DNA from: Flavobacteriaceae bacterium
GTDB taxonomy: Bacteria; Bacteroidota; Bacteroidia; Flavobacteriales; Flavobacteriaceae
DNA length: 64,000 nt
Assembly (NCBI GenBank): GCA_031277535.1
Contig: JAITMD010000004.1
Span: forward strand, 1-64,000
Direction of reading: 5' to 3'
A program made the position numbers and the translations under genes. The notes beneath the pieces were generated by a model that had not been told where the DNA came from, searched no databases, and worked only from the letters and a program-made list of their open reading frames with translations. Positions within the stretch are counted from its first letter, which is position 1. Each line of letters begins with the position of its first letter. Of this stretch, positions 17,641-26,560 are shown one piece after another.

Positions 17641-20600
17641 ATGAAAAGAAGTATTTTACCGATTTCACTCTTATTTGTGTCAAGTTTCGCCATGGCACAA
17701 GTAGGGGTCGGTACTAAAGATCCAGACAAATCAGCGATGCTTGATGTACAAGCAACATCTAATAACCTTAAAGGAGTTTTAATTCCGAGGGTTCCTTTAA
17801 CATCATTAACAGACAATAGTAATATTAACAATGGGAAAACAGCTAATAGTTTATTAGTGTTTAATATAACAGATAATGAAGAGTTAAGAGCTGGTTACTA
17901 TTATTGGTTTGAAACAAGTTGGATACGCTTGATGACAGATCAAGATAATATTTCTAGAGATATACCGAATAATGACGAGTTTGCTGTAAACTTTGAAGAA
18001 CAGACCTTATATCTTAAAGATACAGATCAGAATATAGTTTCTGCTCCTTTATCTGATATTAATATATTGACCACATTAGAGAATAAAGGAAAAGGAAATT
18101 ATGTTTATACTTCTGAAAATAAAGATCAAACTTCTATCGACGTAGTAGGTGATGTGATTAACAATTTTGAAGACATTATTACTAATGAGGATGTACAGAA
18201 TACCTTAAATCAATATTTCAACACAGCTCTTCCACTTGGAAACGTTACGTATGTAAAAGAAGGCGATAGCTATGTATTTAAATATTTAGATGAAAAAGGA
18301 GATAATCAAACTATAGATATCTCAGCTATTGTAAAGTCTTTAGAGACTATTACTACCATAACTGCAGAGCAAGTAGAAGGTAAAAACACGGGTAAATACG
18401 TATATAAGAATGAGGAACTTGCAGAGGTAACGATAGATGTAGTAGGAGATGTAATCAACAACTTTGATGAGATTATTAGTAATGAGGATGTACAGAATAC
18501 CTTAAATCAGTACTTCACTAATGCTCTTCCACTTGGAAACGTGACGTATGTAAAAGAAGGCGATAGCTATGTGTTTAAATACCTTGATGAAAAAGGAGAT
18601 AATCAAACTATAGATATCTCAGCTATTGTAAAATCTTTAGAGACTATCACTACCATAACTGCAGAGCAAATAGAGGGTAAAAACACAGGGAAATATGTGT
18701 ATAAGAATGAGGAGCTTGCAGAGGTAACGATAGATGTGGTAGGTGATGTGATTAACAATTTTGATGAAATTATTAGTAATGAAGAAGTACAAAACAATCT
18801 ATATCTAACCATAGGAGCAAATGCAAAAGATTTATCTTCAGATACTTCTATTGTGGTGACTAAAGGAGATAAGGTATTACTAAATGAAGCAAGTATTGCT
18901 ATTGCTGAAAGTGGTATAATTACTAAGCACATACACAATAAAGCAGTAACTACAGATAAAATTAGCAGTGAAGGAATTACGACAAATGATAAGGTGCTAA
19001 CGACAAATGGTATAGGTGGTGCAGAATTTAAGGATATGAGCCTACTTGTCGAGTCAGTAAGTAAAGGAAATATAGAAGGTAATGAAAGTATTGCAGTAGA
19101 AGGAGGGATAGATGCCATCTTTGGAGGTGAAGATAAAAAAGTAACATTAGGGCTAAAAAAAGGTGGAGTAAAAGAGAATCATTTGGCAGCAACAAGTGTG
19201 AGTACTACTAAACTACAAACAGGTGCGGTGACTACAGATAAAGTAGCTAATGCAAATATTACAGCAGCTAAGTTGACAGCAGATGTAGGAAAAGAGAATC
19301 GCGTAGCTATTGCTAATGAAAATGGAGTGGTTACATATAAGCCAATTGATAGTAGTGTGATAGATGGTGTAGGGTCTATTGTGACAGATGATATTATCCA
19401 TGTAGTAGATGGTAAAAACAAAACGTTAGGAGAGGTTAGTTTGAGTATTAATGATACTTCAATCCCTGCAAGTAAATTAACAGCAGAAGGAGCTGAAATA
19501 AATGCGGTAGCTACTGCAGGTGTAGATGGAGAGGTAACTTATAAACCTATTACTACATCAATTCTTACAGGGGCAGGTGATATTACAACGGATGGTGTAG
19601 TAACTGTAGATAATGGAAAAGGTAAGGTGTTGAATAATGTGGTTTTAGGACTTGCTACTAATAGTATAACTAATGATCATTTACAAAAAGACGCTGTAAC
19701 TACAGATAAGATAAAGGGACTAAATGTAACGATTGACAAACTTGGTTCAGGAGAAGAAGAAGAGAATAGTGTTATTACTACAGATGGTCATGGTGGATTT
19801 AGATATGCGACTGTTGCTCAATTACAAAGCCAAGCTTTTGATTTGACTACTGATGAGGTGATAGAAGTGTTAGAAGGTGGAGAGAATGCTGTGTTGACTG
19901 AAACTAAAATTGGTATCAAGAATAATACTATTACAAGAGAGAAGTTAAACTCAAAAGGACAAGAAGTAAATATGTTATTAGTTACTGATGGTCAAGGAGG
20001 TTTTGATTATGTAAAAAAAGAAGCAGTACAAGCAGGAGGTGTAGATATGAAGTTAGACCCTGCATTGACTTTCACAAGTGGAGATGGTCTAAATGCTGTA
20101 TTAGCACCTATGACTATCAGTGTAGCAAATCAAGGGATTCAAACGAGTCATATCGCTGATGCAAGTGTAACTACAACTAAGATAAATGCAGAGAAAGCGG
20201 CTACTAATACAGTTTTAACGGCTATTGGAGAAGGAAAAGTAGCGTATAAGAGTATGAATGATCTTGTATTTAATGAAGGAAAGGACTTAAAAGCTGATGG
20301 CTCAATTACGGTTGCAACAGGAAATAAGGCTTTATTAAAAGAGACAGCTATTGCTGTAGCAAATCAAGGGATTCAAACGAGTCATATCGCTGATGCAAGT
20401 GTAACTACAACTAAGATAAATGCAGAGAAAGCGGCTACTAATACAGTTTTAACGGCTATTGGAGAGGGTAAAGTTGCTTATAAGAGTATGAATGATCTTG
20501 TGTTTAATCAAGGTAAAGAGTTAAGCTCTGATGAGTCTATTATAGTTTCTACAGGTAAGAAAGCAGTTTTAAATGAAGCAAAGATAGCAGTAAGAGAAAG

Positions 20601-21615
20601 TGGTATAAAAGCAAATCATTTGGCTAATGCAAGTGTGACAACAGACAAGATTAATTCTGGTGAAGCTACAAATGGATTTGTACTTGTAGCTGATGGAGAC
20701 GGAGGTGTTAAGTATGAAGATATTAATACTCATATAAGTATTGAAGGTCAAGAATTAGAAGGAGTAGGAGCAATAGAAGTGAAAAATGGAGAATATGCTC
20801 TATTATCTACAGCTTCAGTTGATATTAAAAAAGGAGGTGTTACCACAGATAAACTTGCTGACGGAGCTGTGAACACAAGTAAAATAGAGAATAGAGCAGT
20901 AAAAGCAGGTAAGATTAGTTCAACTGTGATAACACAAGGTGTAGAGAAAACTTACGATAAAGGATCGGTGTTAGTGGCAGATGGAAAGGGTGGAGTTTCG
21001 TATGAGTCATTATCTGCTCAAGGTAAGAAAGTATCTACTGATTATTCTATTACTGTAAAAGATGGGGATAAGGCTGTGTTAAACGATATGACTATTTCAG
21101 TTGCTACTAATGGAATTACAGAAGAAAAAATTAAAAATGATGCTGTGACATTTACCAAATTAAGAGCGAGTTCGGTTTATGGAACAGTAGTGAAAGATAA
21201 AGGAGTTACTGCCGCTAAGATTTCGTCTGACACAGCAACTGAAGGAGATGTGCTAACTGCAGATGGAAAAGGAGGGGCGTCTTTTAAAAAGGCTTCAGGT
21301 ACTGATATTGATTATAGCAAAGTAGAGCAGATAAAAGATGTAAAGTGGTTAGATACAGATAAAAAAGTAGCTCAACGCGTTTTTGAAATAGAATTGACTA
21401 AAGCAGAGAATAAGATTACGGTAGATGGAGACTTTGCATCTGTTATTTTGGATGCAAGATTAATTAACCAATCAACTAATTCTGTTACTCGTGGTTTAAT
21501 TAGAAAAGAAGTGTCTAATGGAAAAACGATATTAGTATTAGGTACACCAGGAACAGTAACAGTAAAACATCCTAAAGGTAAGTACTATTTAATAGTAGAG
21601 TATGTGAAAAAATAA
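17641..21615 (+). CDS. Giant repetitive surface adhesin-like protein with QVGVGT cap (second locus)
   Basis: 1324 residues with a signal peptide ending FAMAQ. The cap starts QVGVGTKDPDKSAMLDV and continues GVLIPRVPL, as in the 768 product. Residues about 165-395 hold near-identical 99-residue units (GNVTYVKEGDSYVFKYLDEK, then VGDVINNFDEII). Residues about 410-1230 are stalk-like units of the type ITTDKI, VLTTNGIGGA, and VANQGIQTSHIADASVTTTK, which recall phage-tail-fibre repeats. The last 100 residues form a distinct C-terminal domain. No T9SS type A or B sorting domain is visible. A surface location and fibre-like shape are inferred. Three small proteins with the same cap follow, separated by a hairpin. 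Confidence 0.75.
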   Translation: MKRSILPISLLFVSSFAMAQVGVGTKDPDKSAMLDVQATSNNLKGVLIPRVPLTSLTDNSNINNGKTANSLLVFNITDNEELRAGYYYWFETSWIRLMTDQDNISRDIPNNDEFAVNFEEQTLYLKDTDQNIVSAPLSDINILTTLENKGKGNYVYTSENKDQTSIDVVGDVINNFEDIITNEDVQNTLNQYFNTALPLGNVTYVKEGDSYVFKYLDEKGDNQTIDISAIVKSLETITTITAEQVEGKNTGKYVYKNEELAEVTIDVVGDVINNFDEIISNEDVQNTLNQYFTNALPLGNVTYVKEGDSYVFKYLDEKGDNQTIDISAIVKSLETITTITAEQIEGKNTGKYVYKNEELAEVTIDVVGDVINNFDEIISNEEVQNNLYLTIGANAKDLSSDTSIVVTKGDKVLLNEASIAIAESGIITKHIHNKAVTTDKISSEGITTNDKVLTTNGIGGAEFKDMSLLVESVSKGNIEGNESIAVEGGIDAIFGGEDKKVTLGLKKGGVKENHLAATSVSTTKLQTGAVTTDKVANANITAAKLTADVGKENRVAIANENGVVTYKPIDSSVIDGVGSIVTDDIIHVVDGKNKTLGEVSLSINDTSIPASKLTAEGAEINAVATAGVDGEVTYKPITTSILTGAGDITTDGVVTVDNGKGKVLNNVVLGLATNSITNDHLQKDAVTTDKIKGLNVTIDKLGSGEEEENSVITTDGHGGFRYATVAQLQSQAFDLTTDEVIEVLEGGENAVLTETKIGIKNNTITREKLNSKGQEVNMLLVTDGQGGFDYVKKEAVQAGGVDMKLDPALTFTSGDGLNAVLAPMTISVANQGIQTSHIADASVTTTKINAEKAATNTVLTAIGEGKVAYKSMNDLVFNEGKDLKADGSITVATGNKALLKETAIAVANQGIQTSHIADASVTTTKINAEKAATNTVLTAIGEGKVAYKSMNDLVFNQGKELSSDESIIVSTGKKAVLNEAKIAVRESGIKANHLANASVTTDKINSGEATNGFVLVADGDGGVKYEDINTHISIEGQELEGVGAIEVKNGEYALLSTASVDIKKGGVTTDKLADGAVNTSKIENRAVKAGKISSTVITQGVEKTYDKGSVLVADGKGGVSYESLSAQGKKVSTDYSITVKDGDKAVLNDMTISVATNGITEEKIKNDAVTFTKLRASSVYGTVVKDKGVTAAKISSDTATEGDVLTADGKGGASFKKASGTDIDYSKVEQIKDVKWLDTDKKVAQRVFEIELTKAENKITVDGDFASVILDARLINQSTNSVTRGLIRKEVSNGKTILVLGTPGTVTVKHPKGKYYLIVEYVKK
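18140..18830 (+). repeat. 297-bp tandem repeat inside the second adhesin gene
   Basis: Matching points at 18229 and 18526 are 297 bases (99 codons) apart, and the two full units are almost identical at DNA level. A partial unit lies on each side. The low divergence indicates recent duplication or ongoing homogenisation. Confidence 0.85.
20122..20589 (+). repeat. 234-bp tandem repeat inside the second adhesin gene
   Basis: Two 78-codon units start at 20122 and 20356. Their first 116 bases or so are identical even at third codon positions, so this duplication is younger than the other stalk repeats. Confidence 0.85.
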
Positions 21616-21618
21616 ATA

Positions 21619-21651
21619 TTAGAGTGATTACTTGTTGAGTAATCACTCTAA
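21619..21651. terminator. Perfect hairpin between the giant adhesin and its small paralogues
   Basis: A 14-bp perfect inverted repeat (core AGAGTGATTACT / AGTAATCACTCT, loop TGTTG) begins four bases after the adhesin stop. No T tract follows, so it may be a weak terminator, a processing site or an mRNA 3' stabiliser that sets lower expression of the genes after it. Confidence 0.65.
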
Positions 21652-21672
21652 TTCAACAAATAATAAAACACC

Positions 21673-22425
21673 ATGAGACAGAAGATATTTATACTAATGG
21701 GACTGTTTGCTTCCTATACTGCGATAGCACAAGTAGGAGTAGGAACAGAGAACCCAGAGAAAGGCTTTGAAGTAGAAGGGAGTGTTAGGTTTAGAAATTT
21801 AGAGGAAGGAGATTTAAAGACATTTAATAGAGAGGTCTTAATGAATAAAGAAGGAGAATTAGGTTATTTAGAAATCGAGAGTGATCGTTCTTATTTTGTA
21901 AAGATGCTTTCTCATGAAATGGAGAATAAAGTTGTTTTAGATAAGACAGATGAAAACAAAGATTTGTTTTTAAATATTGATTTGGAACTATTACCTAATA
22001 CAATTTCAATATTTGAGATTCATTATAACGTTCCCTTTTATTTTCAGACTTTAAATAAGAATAGTTATCAAGAAGAAACATTAGTGAGTGCCGTAGGAGT
22101 TCGATTAATGAAAAAGCAAGTGAACTTAGATCGCGACTACGTTAATGTAATAGATGGCAATAGATCTCTATCCATAATAAGTGAGTATGAAAGAGCCTAT
22201 CCTGATTTTGAATTTAGAGGTTCTTTTATAGAAGGAATGAGCATACAGGAAGTTGTAAATGATGGATCTGAATTAAAAAAGATATCCTACAAGTTGATGA
22301 CTTATACCAAAGATAATGATGGTATTGTACATTTTGGATCTCATGCAGATCAACATGAAGGAGTAGGTAGAATATTAGTTAAGGTGTACCATAAACCTTA
22401 TTATGGAGAAACACATAAAAAATAA
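21673..22425 (+). CDS. Small QVGVGT-cap surface protein, paralogue 1
   Basis: 250 residues with a signal peptide ending YTAIAQ and a mature start QVGVGTENPEKGFEVEG. It lacks the stalk repeats of the large adhesins and has a single beta-rich domain at about 75-245, including VLDKTDENKDLFLNIDLEL and a YNVPFYFQ strand. That domain is alignable in outline with the products at 22430 and 23176 (a YxVPxY/YSIPS-type strand and a long loop before a final KVYHKPYY-like strand). The three genes form a tandem family behind the giant adhesin. A role as minor fibre subunits or tips is possible but unproven. Confidence 0.65.
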   Translation: MRQKIFILMGLFASYTAIAQVGVGTENPEKGFEVEGSVRFRNLEEGDLKTFNREVLMNKEGELGYLEIESDRSYFVKMLSHEMENKVVLDKTDENKDLFLNIDLELLPNTISIFEIHYNVPFYFQTLNKNSYQEETLVSAVGVRLMKKQVNLDRDYVNVIDGNRSLSIISEYERAYPDFEFRGSFIEGMSIQEVVNDGSELKKISYKLMTYTKDNDGIVHFGSHADQHEGVGRILVKVYHKPYYGETHKK

Positions 22426-22429
22426 GGAT

Positions 22430-23173
22430 ATGAGAGGATTAATTAGTGTTTTTTTAATACTTAGTAGTTTGTTTTCTATGGCTCAAGTAGGTGTAGGTAT
22501 AGAAGATCCTAAGGCTGCAGTACATATAGGAAAAGATGTTAGATTAAAAGATGTAAGAAATGTTGAAGGATCAATGGAGGCATATCCAAAGCATTTGATA
22601 GCTGATGAAAAAGGTAATCTTGCTGTTTTTACAGGTTTACCAACTGACTTGGTCTTTAAAAATGTAGTGACAACAAAAATGAATAATATCGTAAATATCC
22701 CTAACGATAATACTAAAGATAGAAATGTTGAATATGAAGAAGCTTCTTTAGAGCTAAGTACAAAAATTGTAGTGCCAGCACATAAAACTTATGTATTAGA
22801 GGTTACTTATAGTATTCCATCTATGCATCCATTCTCAGGTACCCCTAAAGGAGAGTTTGGAGTTTTTGTAAAAAAGAAGCAAGGAAATACTGAATTTGAA
22901 AAAATAAAGAAGTCAGTGCGTAGTTTTTCTACCAGTTATAAGAATGCGAATACTACTACTGCAAATGGTAGAGCTATTGGCTATACTTATGTAGATACTG
23001 TTGAAAATAATACAGACAAACCTTTGGAAGTAATTTATGATTTATATGGTTTTACAAACCGAATTAATCTGCGAAATTATAGTATTAGGTTTGGAACTTA
23101 CACTGATAATAGTAATAATTATAATTGGGGTAAAGGTCTTGTACTAGTTACTATTAATGAATTAATAAAATAG
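22430..23173 (+). CDS. Small QVGVG-cap surface protein, paralogue 2
   Basis: The chosen start at 22430 gives 247 residues beginning MRGLISVFLILSSLFSMAQ, a clear signal peptide. An ATG at 22403 in the same frame would overlap the upstream gene and add a charged leader that spoils the signal. The mature start is QVGVGIEDPKAAVHIG. The body has one beta-rich domain with SLELSTKIVVPAHKTY and a YSIPSMHPF strand, equivalent to the YNVPFY and YDVPIY strands of its neighbours. No catalytic motif is visible. It begins 4 bases after the preceding stop, so it is in one operon with 21673 and 23176. Confidence 0.65.
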   Translation: MRGLISVFLILSSLFSMAQVGVGIEDPKAAVHIGKDVRLKDVRNVEGSMEAYPKHLIADEKGNLAVFTGLPTDLVFKNVVTTKMNNIVNIPNDNTKDRNVEYEEASLELSTKIVVPAHKTYVLEVTYSIPSMHPFSGTPKGEFGVFVKKKQGNTEFEKIKKSVRSFSTSYKNANTTTANGRAIGYTYVDTVENNTDKPLEVIYDLYGFTNRINLRNYSIRFGTYTDNSNNYNWGKGLVLVTINELIK

Positions 23174-23175
23174 GA

Positions 23176-23976
23176 ATGATGAGAAAGATTGTAATGATAT
23201 GTTTTGCATTAATAAGTATTTCAAGCTTTGGGCAAGTAGGGATAGGTACTGAAGATCCACAAGCGGCTTTAGATGTAGATCCAAAGGGAGTTAAAGTAGA
23301 GCAAGAAGAAGATAAATATATCCGCATAGAAGGTTTAGAAAGAAAACCAGACTATTTGCGAAAAATAGTGTTAGATGATAAAGGCAATATGGCTACTATG
23401 GATTATGATTCGGATAATTTTAATCTAAAGACACTAAAATACGTCAAAAGTAAAAAAACTATTTATACAGCGAAGAGTGCGAATGTTATGGATAATTCTA
23501 AAGAAAAACTTAGTTTAGAGTTAGACTTAGAGGTTATATTATCGCCATACACAGATAATATCCTTTTCTTAGAATATGATGTTCCTATCTATATTTATAA
23601 TAATCATGATAAGGACAATGCTAAAATCGTTATTGGTTATATGGGAGTGACTTTAACTAAAGTAGAAGACAATAATACAATCGTTGAATTGGATCAGGGA
23701 TCACGAAAAATGACTAACTATGAGGGTAGATCGAGTGCCAATAGCAATGATTTTATGGGAGTATCTATAGGTGGAAAGGCAGTTGATCAAGTGAGTAATA
23801 CAGGAAATACAGGAAAAAAAGTACTGTATAAATTGTATGGGTATGTGGAGAAAGGATATTACGAACAGATAGATAAAGATATCTACTTTTGTAATGCTAA
23901 TGGAGAGATAGAATCATTAGGGATCGGTCTTTTTAACATAGCAGTATATGAAAAAGTGAACGTAGGTATTAAGTAA
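23176..23976 (+). CDS. Small QVGVG-cap surface protein, paralogue 3
   Basis: 266 residues with two ATG codons in a row at the start. The signal peptide ends SISSFGQ and the mature start is QVGIGTEDPQAALDVDP. The remaining domain (about 75-260) has SLELDLEVILSPYTDNILFL and EYDVPIYIYNN, matching the two upstream paralogues in order and spacing. The gene starts 2 bases after the stop of paralogue 2 and is the last of the locus, followed by a strong terminator. Its function is unknown; cap sharing suggests that it enters the same surface structure as the giant adhesin. Confidence 0.65.
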   Translation: MMRKIVMICFALISISSFGQVGIGTEDPQAALDVDPKGVKVEQEEDKYIRIEGLERKPDYLRKIVLDDKGNMATMDYDSDNFNLKTLKYVKSKKTIYTAKSANVMDNSKEKLSLELDLEVILSPYTDNILFLEYDVPIYIYNNHDKDNAKIVIGYMGVTLTKVEDNNTIVELDQGSRKMTNYEGRSSANSNDFMGVSIGGKAVDQVSNTGNTGKKVLYKLYGYVEKGYYEQIDKDIYFCNANGEIESLGIGLFNIAVYEKVNVGIK

Positions 23977-23979
23977 TAT

Positions 23980-24017
23980 AAAACAAGGAGTTTATCATCT
24001 GATAAACTCCTTGTTTT
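23980..24017 (+). terminator. Strong hairpin terminator of the second adhesin locus
   Basis: An 18-bp perfect inverted repeat (core ACAAGGAGTTTATCA / TGATAAACTCCTTGT) with a 2-base loop, starting with four A and ending with four T. It can act on both strands. Confidence 0.85.
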
Positions 24018-24140
24018 ACTGAATGTTTTCGACAGTATAAGGGGGAGGTTGTCTTATTTTCAGGGTATTAAGTGTCTTTTTTTTTGCTGTTATACACCTT
24101 TAAATGTAAACAAATAAAATATGGAGTTAGTTTTAATCAT

Positions 24141-24341
24141 TTGAAGGTATTGTTTTTGAAATCCATCATATTACTGTTGACACTATTCTTTTTAGTTAGC
24201 TGTGAAGAGGATTATACAAGATATCCTTTTATATTAGATCTTATAGAGTATTTCCTTAGTTTAAGTAAAAGAAATAAAAAAAGACTACTTTTTCATAGAT
24301 TGTATTTGCTAAACGCTCAGAAATCAGACAAAAACGAATAG
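24141..24341 (+). CDS. Possible small lipoprotein or truncated lipoprotein gene
   Basis: From a TTG start at 24141 the frame gives about 66 residues: a hydrophobic signal and a lipobox (LFFLVSCEED), then a short Lys/Leu-rich tail. The frame is open upstream to 24072, but those residues look non-coding. No ATG is available at the signal peptide, and the tail has no recognisable domain, so this may be the 5' remnant of a longer lipoprotein gene. The rest of the gene-free stretch 24018-24613 shows nothing I can name apart from the two flanking terminators. Confidence 0.3.
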   Translation: MKVLFLKSIILLLTLFFLVSCEEDYTRYPFILDLIEYFLSLSKRNKKRLLFHRLYLLNAQKSDKNE

Positions 24342-24535
24342 AAGAAGTAGCTGTATCTGCAAGTCAAAATAAAAGACCTAAGCAGTTTAGTTAAGGTATT
24401 GTTGTTGATAGCTATTATATTTAATCTCCCAATTATAATTGTTTTTCTTTCTCAGAAGGTGGAAAGAATTAAGTTTAAGCAATAGCTCGCGATTGTAAAT
24501 CACCAGAAGAATGATATTGTAATTGTTAATTAATA

Positions 24536-24589
24536 AAATTACCTACAAAAACTCTCTGATGTGAGTTATTTGTAGGTAATTTATTTTTT
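24536..24589. terminator. Bidirectional hairpin terminator downstream of the DUF3857 operon
   Basis: AAATTACCTACAAA pairs with its complement at the far end (about 14 bp), with an inner AACTC/GAGTT pair. T runs are present on the plus side and, less strongly, on the minus side, 25 bases after the stop of the minus-strand operon. Confidence 0.75.
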
Positions 24590-24613
24590 AGACTAAGCTA
24601 TACTATCAAATGA

Positions 24614-26560
24614 TTAATTGCTTTTTTCTAAGATTAAAGATAGTTTATTAAAATCTGCAGCTGCATTAATTACTTTTCTATATTGATTCCAATAGGTAAT
24701 AGGTAATTCTACAAAATTGTATCCTTCTAAGTTTTCAATAGTTAATGTATTATCTTTTAGTTTATATGTTATAGTAAAGTAAGCTAATTCTTTGTTCTCT
24801 TGATCTAAGTAGAAAGTCATATCTAAATCCTTTAAGTTTTTAATTTGGTATCCTTGAGGGATTTTTACTGTAAGGGTTCGTTTATATGATCTTGCAGAGT
24901 TAACTTGAATAGGTAGCTTTCTGGTTTTGTCTGAATAAAATTCCATTTGTTTACCAATAACAGCACCAATTTCAAAGATAAAATTAGTTCCTGCCTTTTT
25001 AAGTAGATTAGTCGCATTGTATTTAGTATCTACAATAAGAGGATTAATTCCAATACTTTCAATATCTATGTTTTTTATGGTAGCTGAAATAAATTCGGTT
25101 TTAGTATTATAGTTTTCATAAAATTCTTTTTCTAAAGTTTCTCTTTCTTGTGGAGATGAGAAGTATAAATAAGCTTGAGAAGTATAAGCCATATCCCCAG
25201 TAAATTCAATATGAGAAGAGACAAGAGGAGTCTCTAAATGACTTAAATCAATATGGATATCAGCGATGTCTTTAGAATAGAAATAAGGTAAATCAATTTT
25301 TTTAAAATCAGAAACTCCCATCTGTACGCCAGCATATATTTTATTTTGAATAAATAAGGCGTACTGATTGTGGTAAGCAATTTCTATAGCAGGCGTACGA
25401 GTATACATATTAGATGGATCTAAATAAGTTTTAGTCGTTGGAAAGTAAAACAAAAGATTTGTAAGACTTACATAACTTACAAATTCAGGATCAAAAGGAT
25501 ATTGATAAGGATTACTTGTAAATACAATTTCATAAGGAATCTCGTAGGTTTTGAAAAGATTGATATAAAGTAAAGCTAAGTTAGATAAAGTACCTTGTTT
25601 TGATTTTATTATGTCTGTAAGTGTATTATTAGTGATGTATTTGTTGAACTGAATATTATTTTTTACTGAGCTTTCAATGGCTCTAATTTGTGTAAAAGCA
25701 TCAGTTGTCTTTTTAATTGTTTTTGAGAAAGCCAGTAAAGATTTTTGTTCATTTTTATCTAAATCTCGATGAAGGTTGGCATGGATGCGAGCTGTAAATT
25801 CTTTTTCTCCATAAGGATCTGCTGTTGCTGAGTAATTATTGCTATAAAAACGAGTATGAATATATTTGACATTTTTATACCAGTTTGCATATCGTTCATC
25901 ATCATCAAGTCCAGATATATTTGTACTTTCTGCATAAAGTGAAATCTTGTCTTTATACTTATCTTTATTCTCAACCAATTCAGGTGCTCCATTGTAAGAA
26001 CGACTAACAAATTTTAGGAAATTCGGGTAAATAAGTTCAATAGTTCTTTTCTTGATGTAATTTTCATTTTGCATTAAAAATATTTTACCTGTTATTTCAG
26101 CTGATCCTATTAATACATAGCGAAAATCTATAATAGAACCTATTTCTAAACCCTCAACAGGGAAGTAATTATACTCCATTCCTGTTTGTGTGTTTTGCTC
26201 TGTTTTAATTGATTTTTCATCTAAAAATGTGATTTTACCGTTTTTATGGGTAATTCTTAATTGTATATCAAGTATCTTTACTCCATTGTAAAATGGAATA
26301 TATATTTTATTATTGCGTTCAATAGCCTCTTCTGAGTTGATATATTTTTTGGAGTAATGTGATAAAATTTCTTTAGAATCAGTTGTTTCTGGAATATATT
26401 CAATCTGTGTACTTAATAGAAGAGTTATTTCACTTTCTAAAGCCAGATCTTTTGTCACTTCAAATGTTGAATTATCAAATTCAAATTTTTTGTACTCATA
26501 ATCTTGTGCACAGACTAAAAGGGGAAGTGAAAATACAATAAACAGTAAGATTTTTTTCAT
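24614..26560 (-). CDS. DUF3857/transglutaminase-fold exported protein lacking the catalytic Cys and His
   Basis: 648 residues with a signal peptide ending LLVCAQ. Residues about 30-240 fit DUF3857: a beta-rich domain that includes YFPVEGLEIGSIIDFRYVL. Residues about 275-390 fit a transglutaminase core, but the active-site region that reads GDCKD in the neighbour reads GTLSN here, and the His is also gone. Only the Asp in TYLDPSN remains. The C-terminal beta domain contains ARSYKRTLTVKIPQGYQI. It is the third gene of the operon and its stop codon region overlaps nothing. The fold is probably kept for binding rather than catalysis. Periplasmic or surface location is inferred. Confidence 0.75.
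   Translation of the reverse strand: MKKILLFIVFSLPLLVCAQDYEYKKFEFDNSTFEVTKDLALESEITLLLSTQIEYIPETTDSKEILSHYSKKYINSEEAIERNNKIYIPFYNGVKILDIQLRITHKNGKITFLDEKSIKTEQNTQTGMEYNYFPVEGLEIGSIIDFRYVLIGSAEITGKIFLMQNENYIKKRTIELIYPNFLKFVSRSYNGAPELVENKDKYKDKISLYAESTNISGLDDDERYANWYKNVKYIHTRFYSNNYSATADPYGEKEFTARIHANLHRDLDKNEQKSLLAFSKTIKKTTDAFTQIRAIESSVKNNIQFNKYITNNTLTDIIKSKQGTLSNLALLYINLFKTYEIPYEIVFTSNPYQYPFDPEFVSYVSLTNLLFYFPTTKTYLDPSNMYTRTPAIEIAYHNQYALFIQNKIYAGVQMGVSDFKKIDLPYFYSKDIADIHIDLSHLETPLVSSHIEFTGDMAYTSQAYLYFSSPQERETLEKEFYENYNTKTEFISATIKNIDIESIGINPLIVDTKYNATNLLKKAGTNFIFEIGAVIGKQMEFYSDKTRKLPIQVNSARSYKRTLTVKIPQGYQIKNLKDLDMTFYLDQENKELAYFTITYKLKDNTLTIENLEGYNFVELPITYWNQYRKVINAAADFNKLSLILEKSN

Noticed and set aside
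18140..18830. Possible CRISPR-like repeat array
   Set aside because: The repeats are 297 bases long, in frame and translated, with no spacer pattern and no cas genes.
18603..19118. 171-codon open frame on the minus strand
   Set aside because: It runs antisense through the repeats of the giant adhesin, and its Ser/Ile/Val-rich sequence is only the shadow of the coding strand.
25759..26010. 83-codon minus-strand frame within the inactive transglutaminase gene
   Set aside because: Fully inside a long recognisable gene in another frame on the same strand; coding character belongs to the larger gene.
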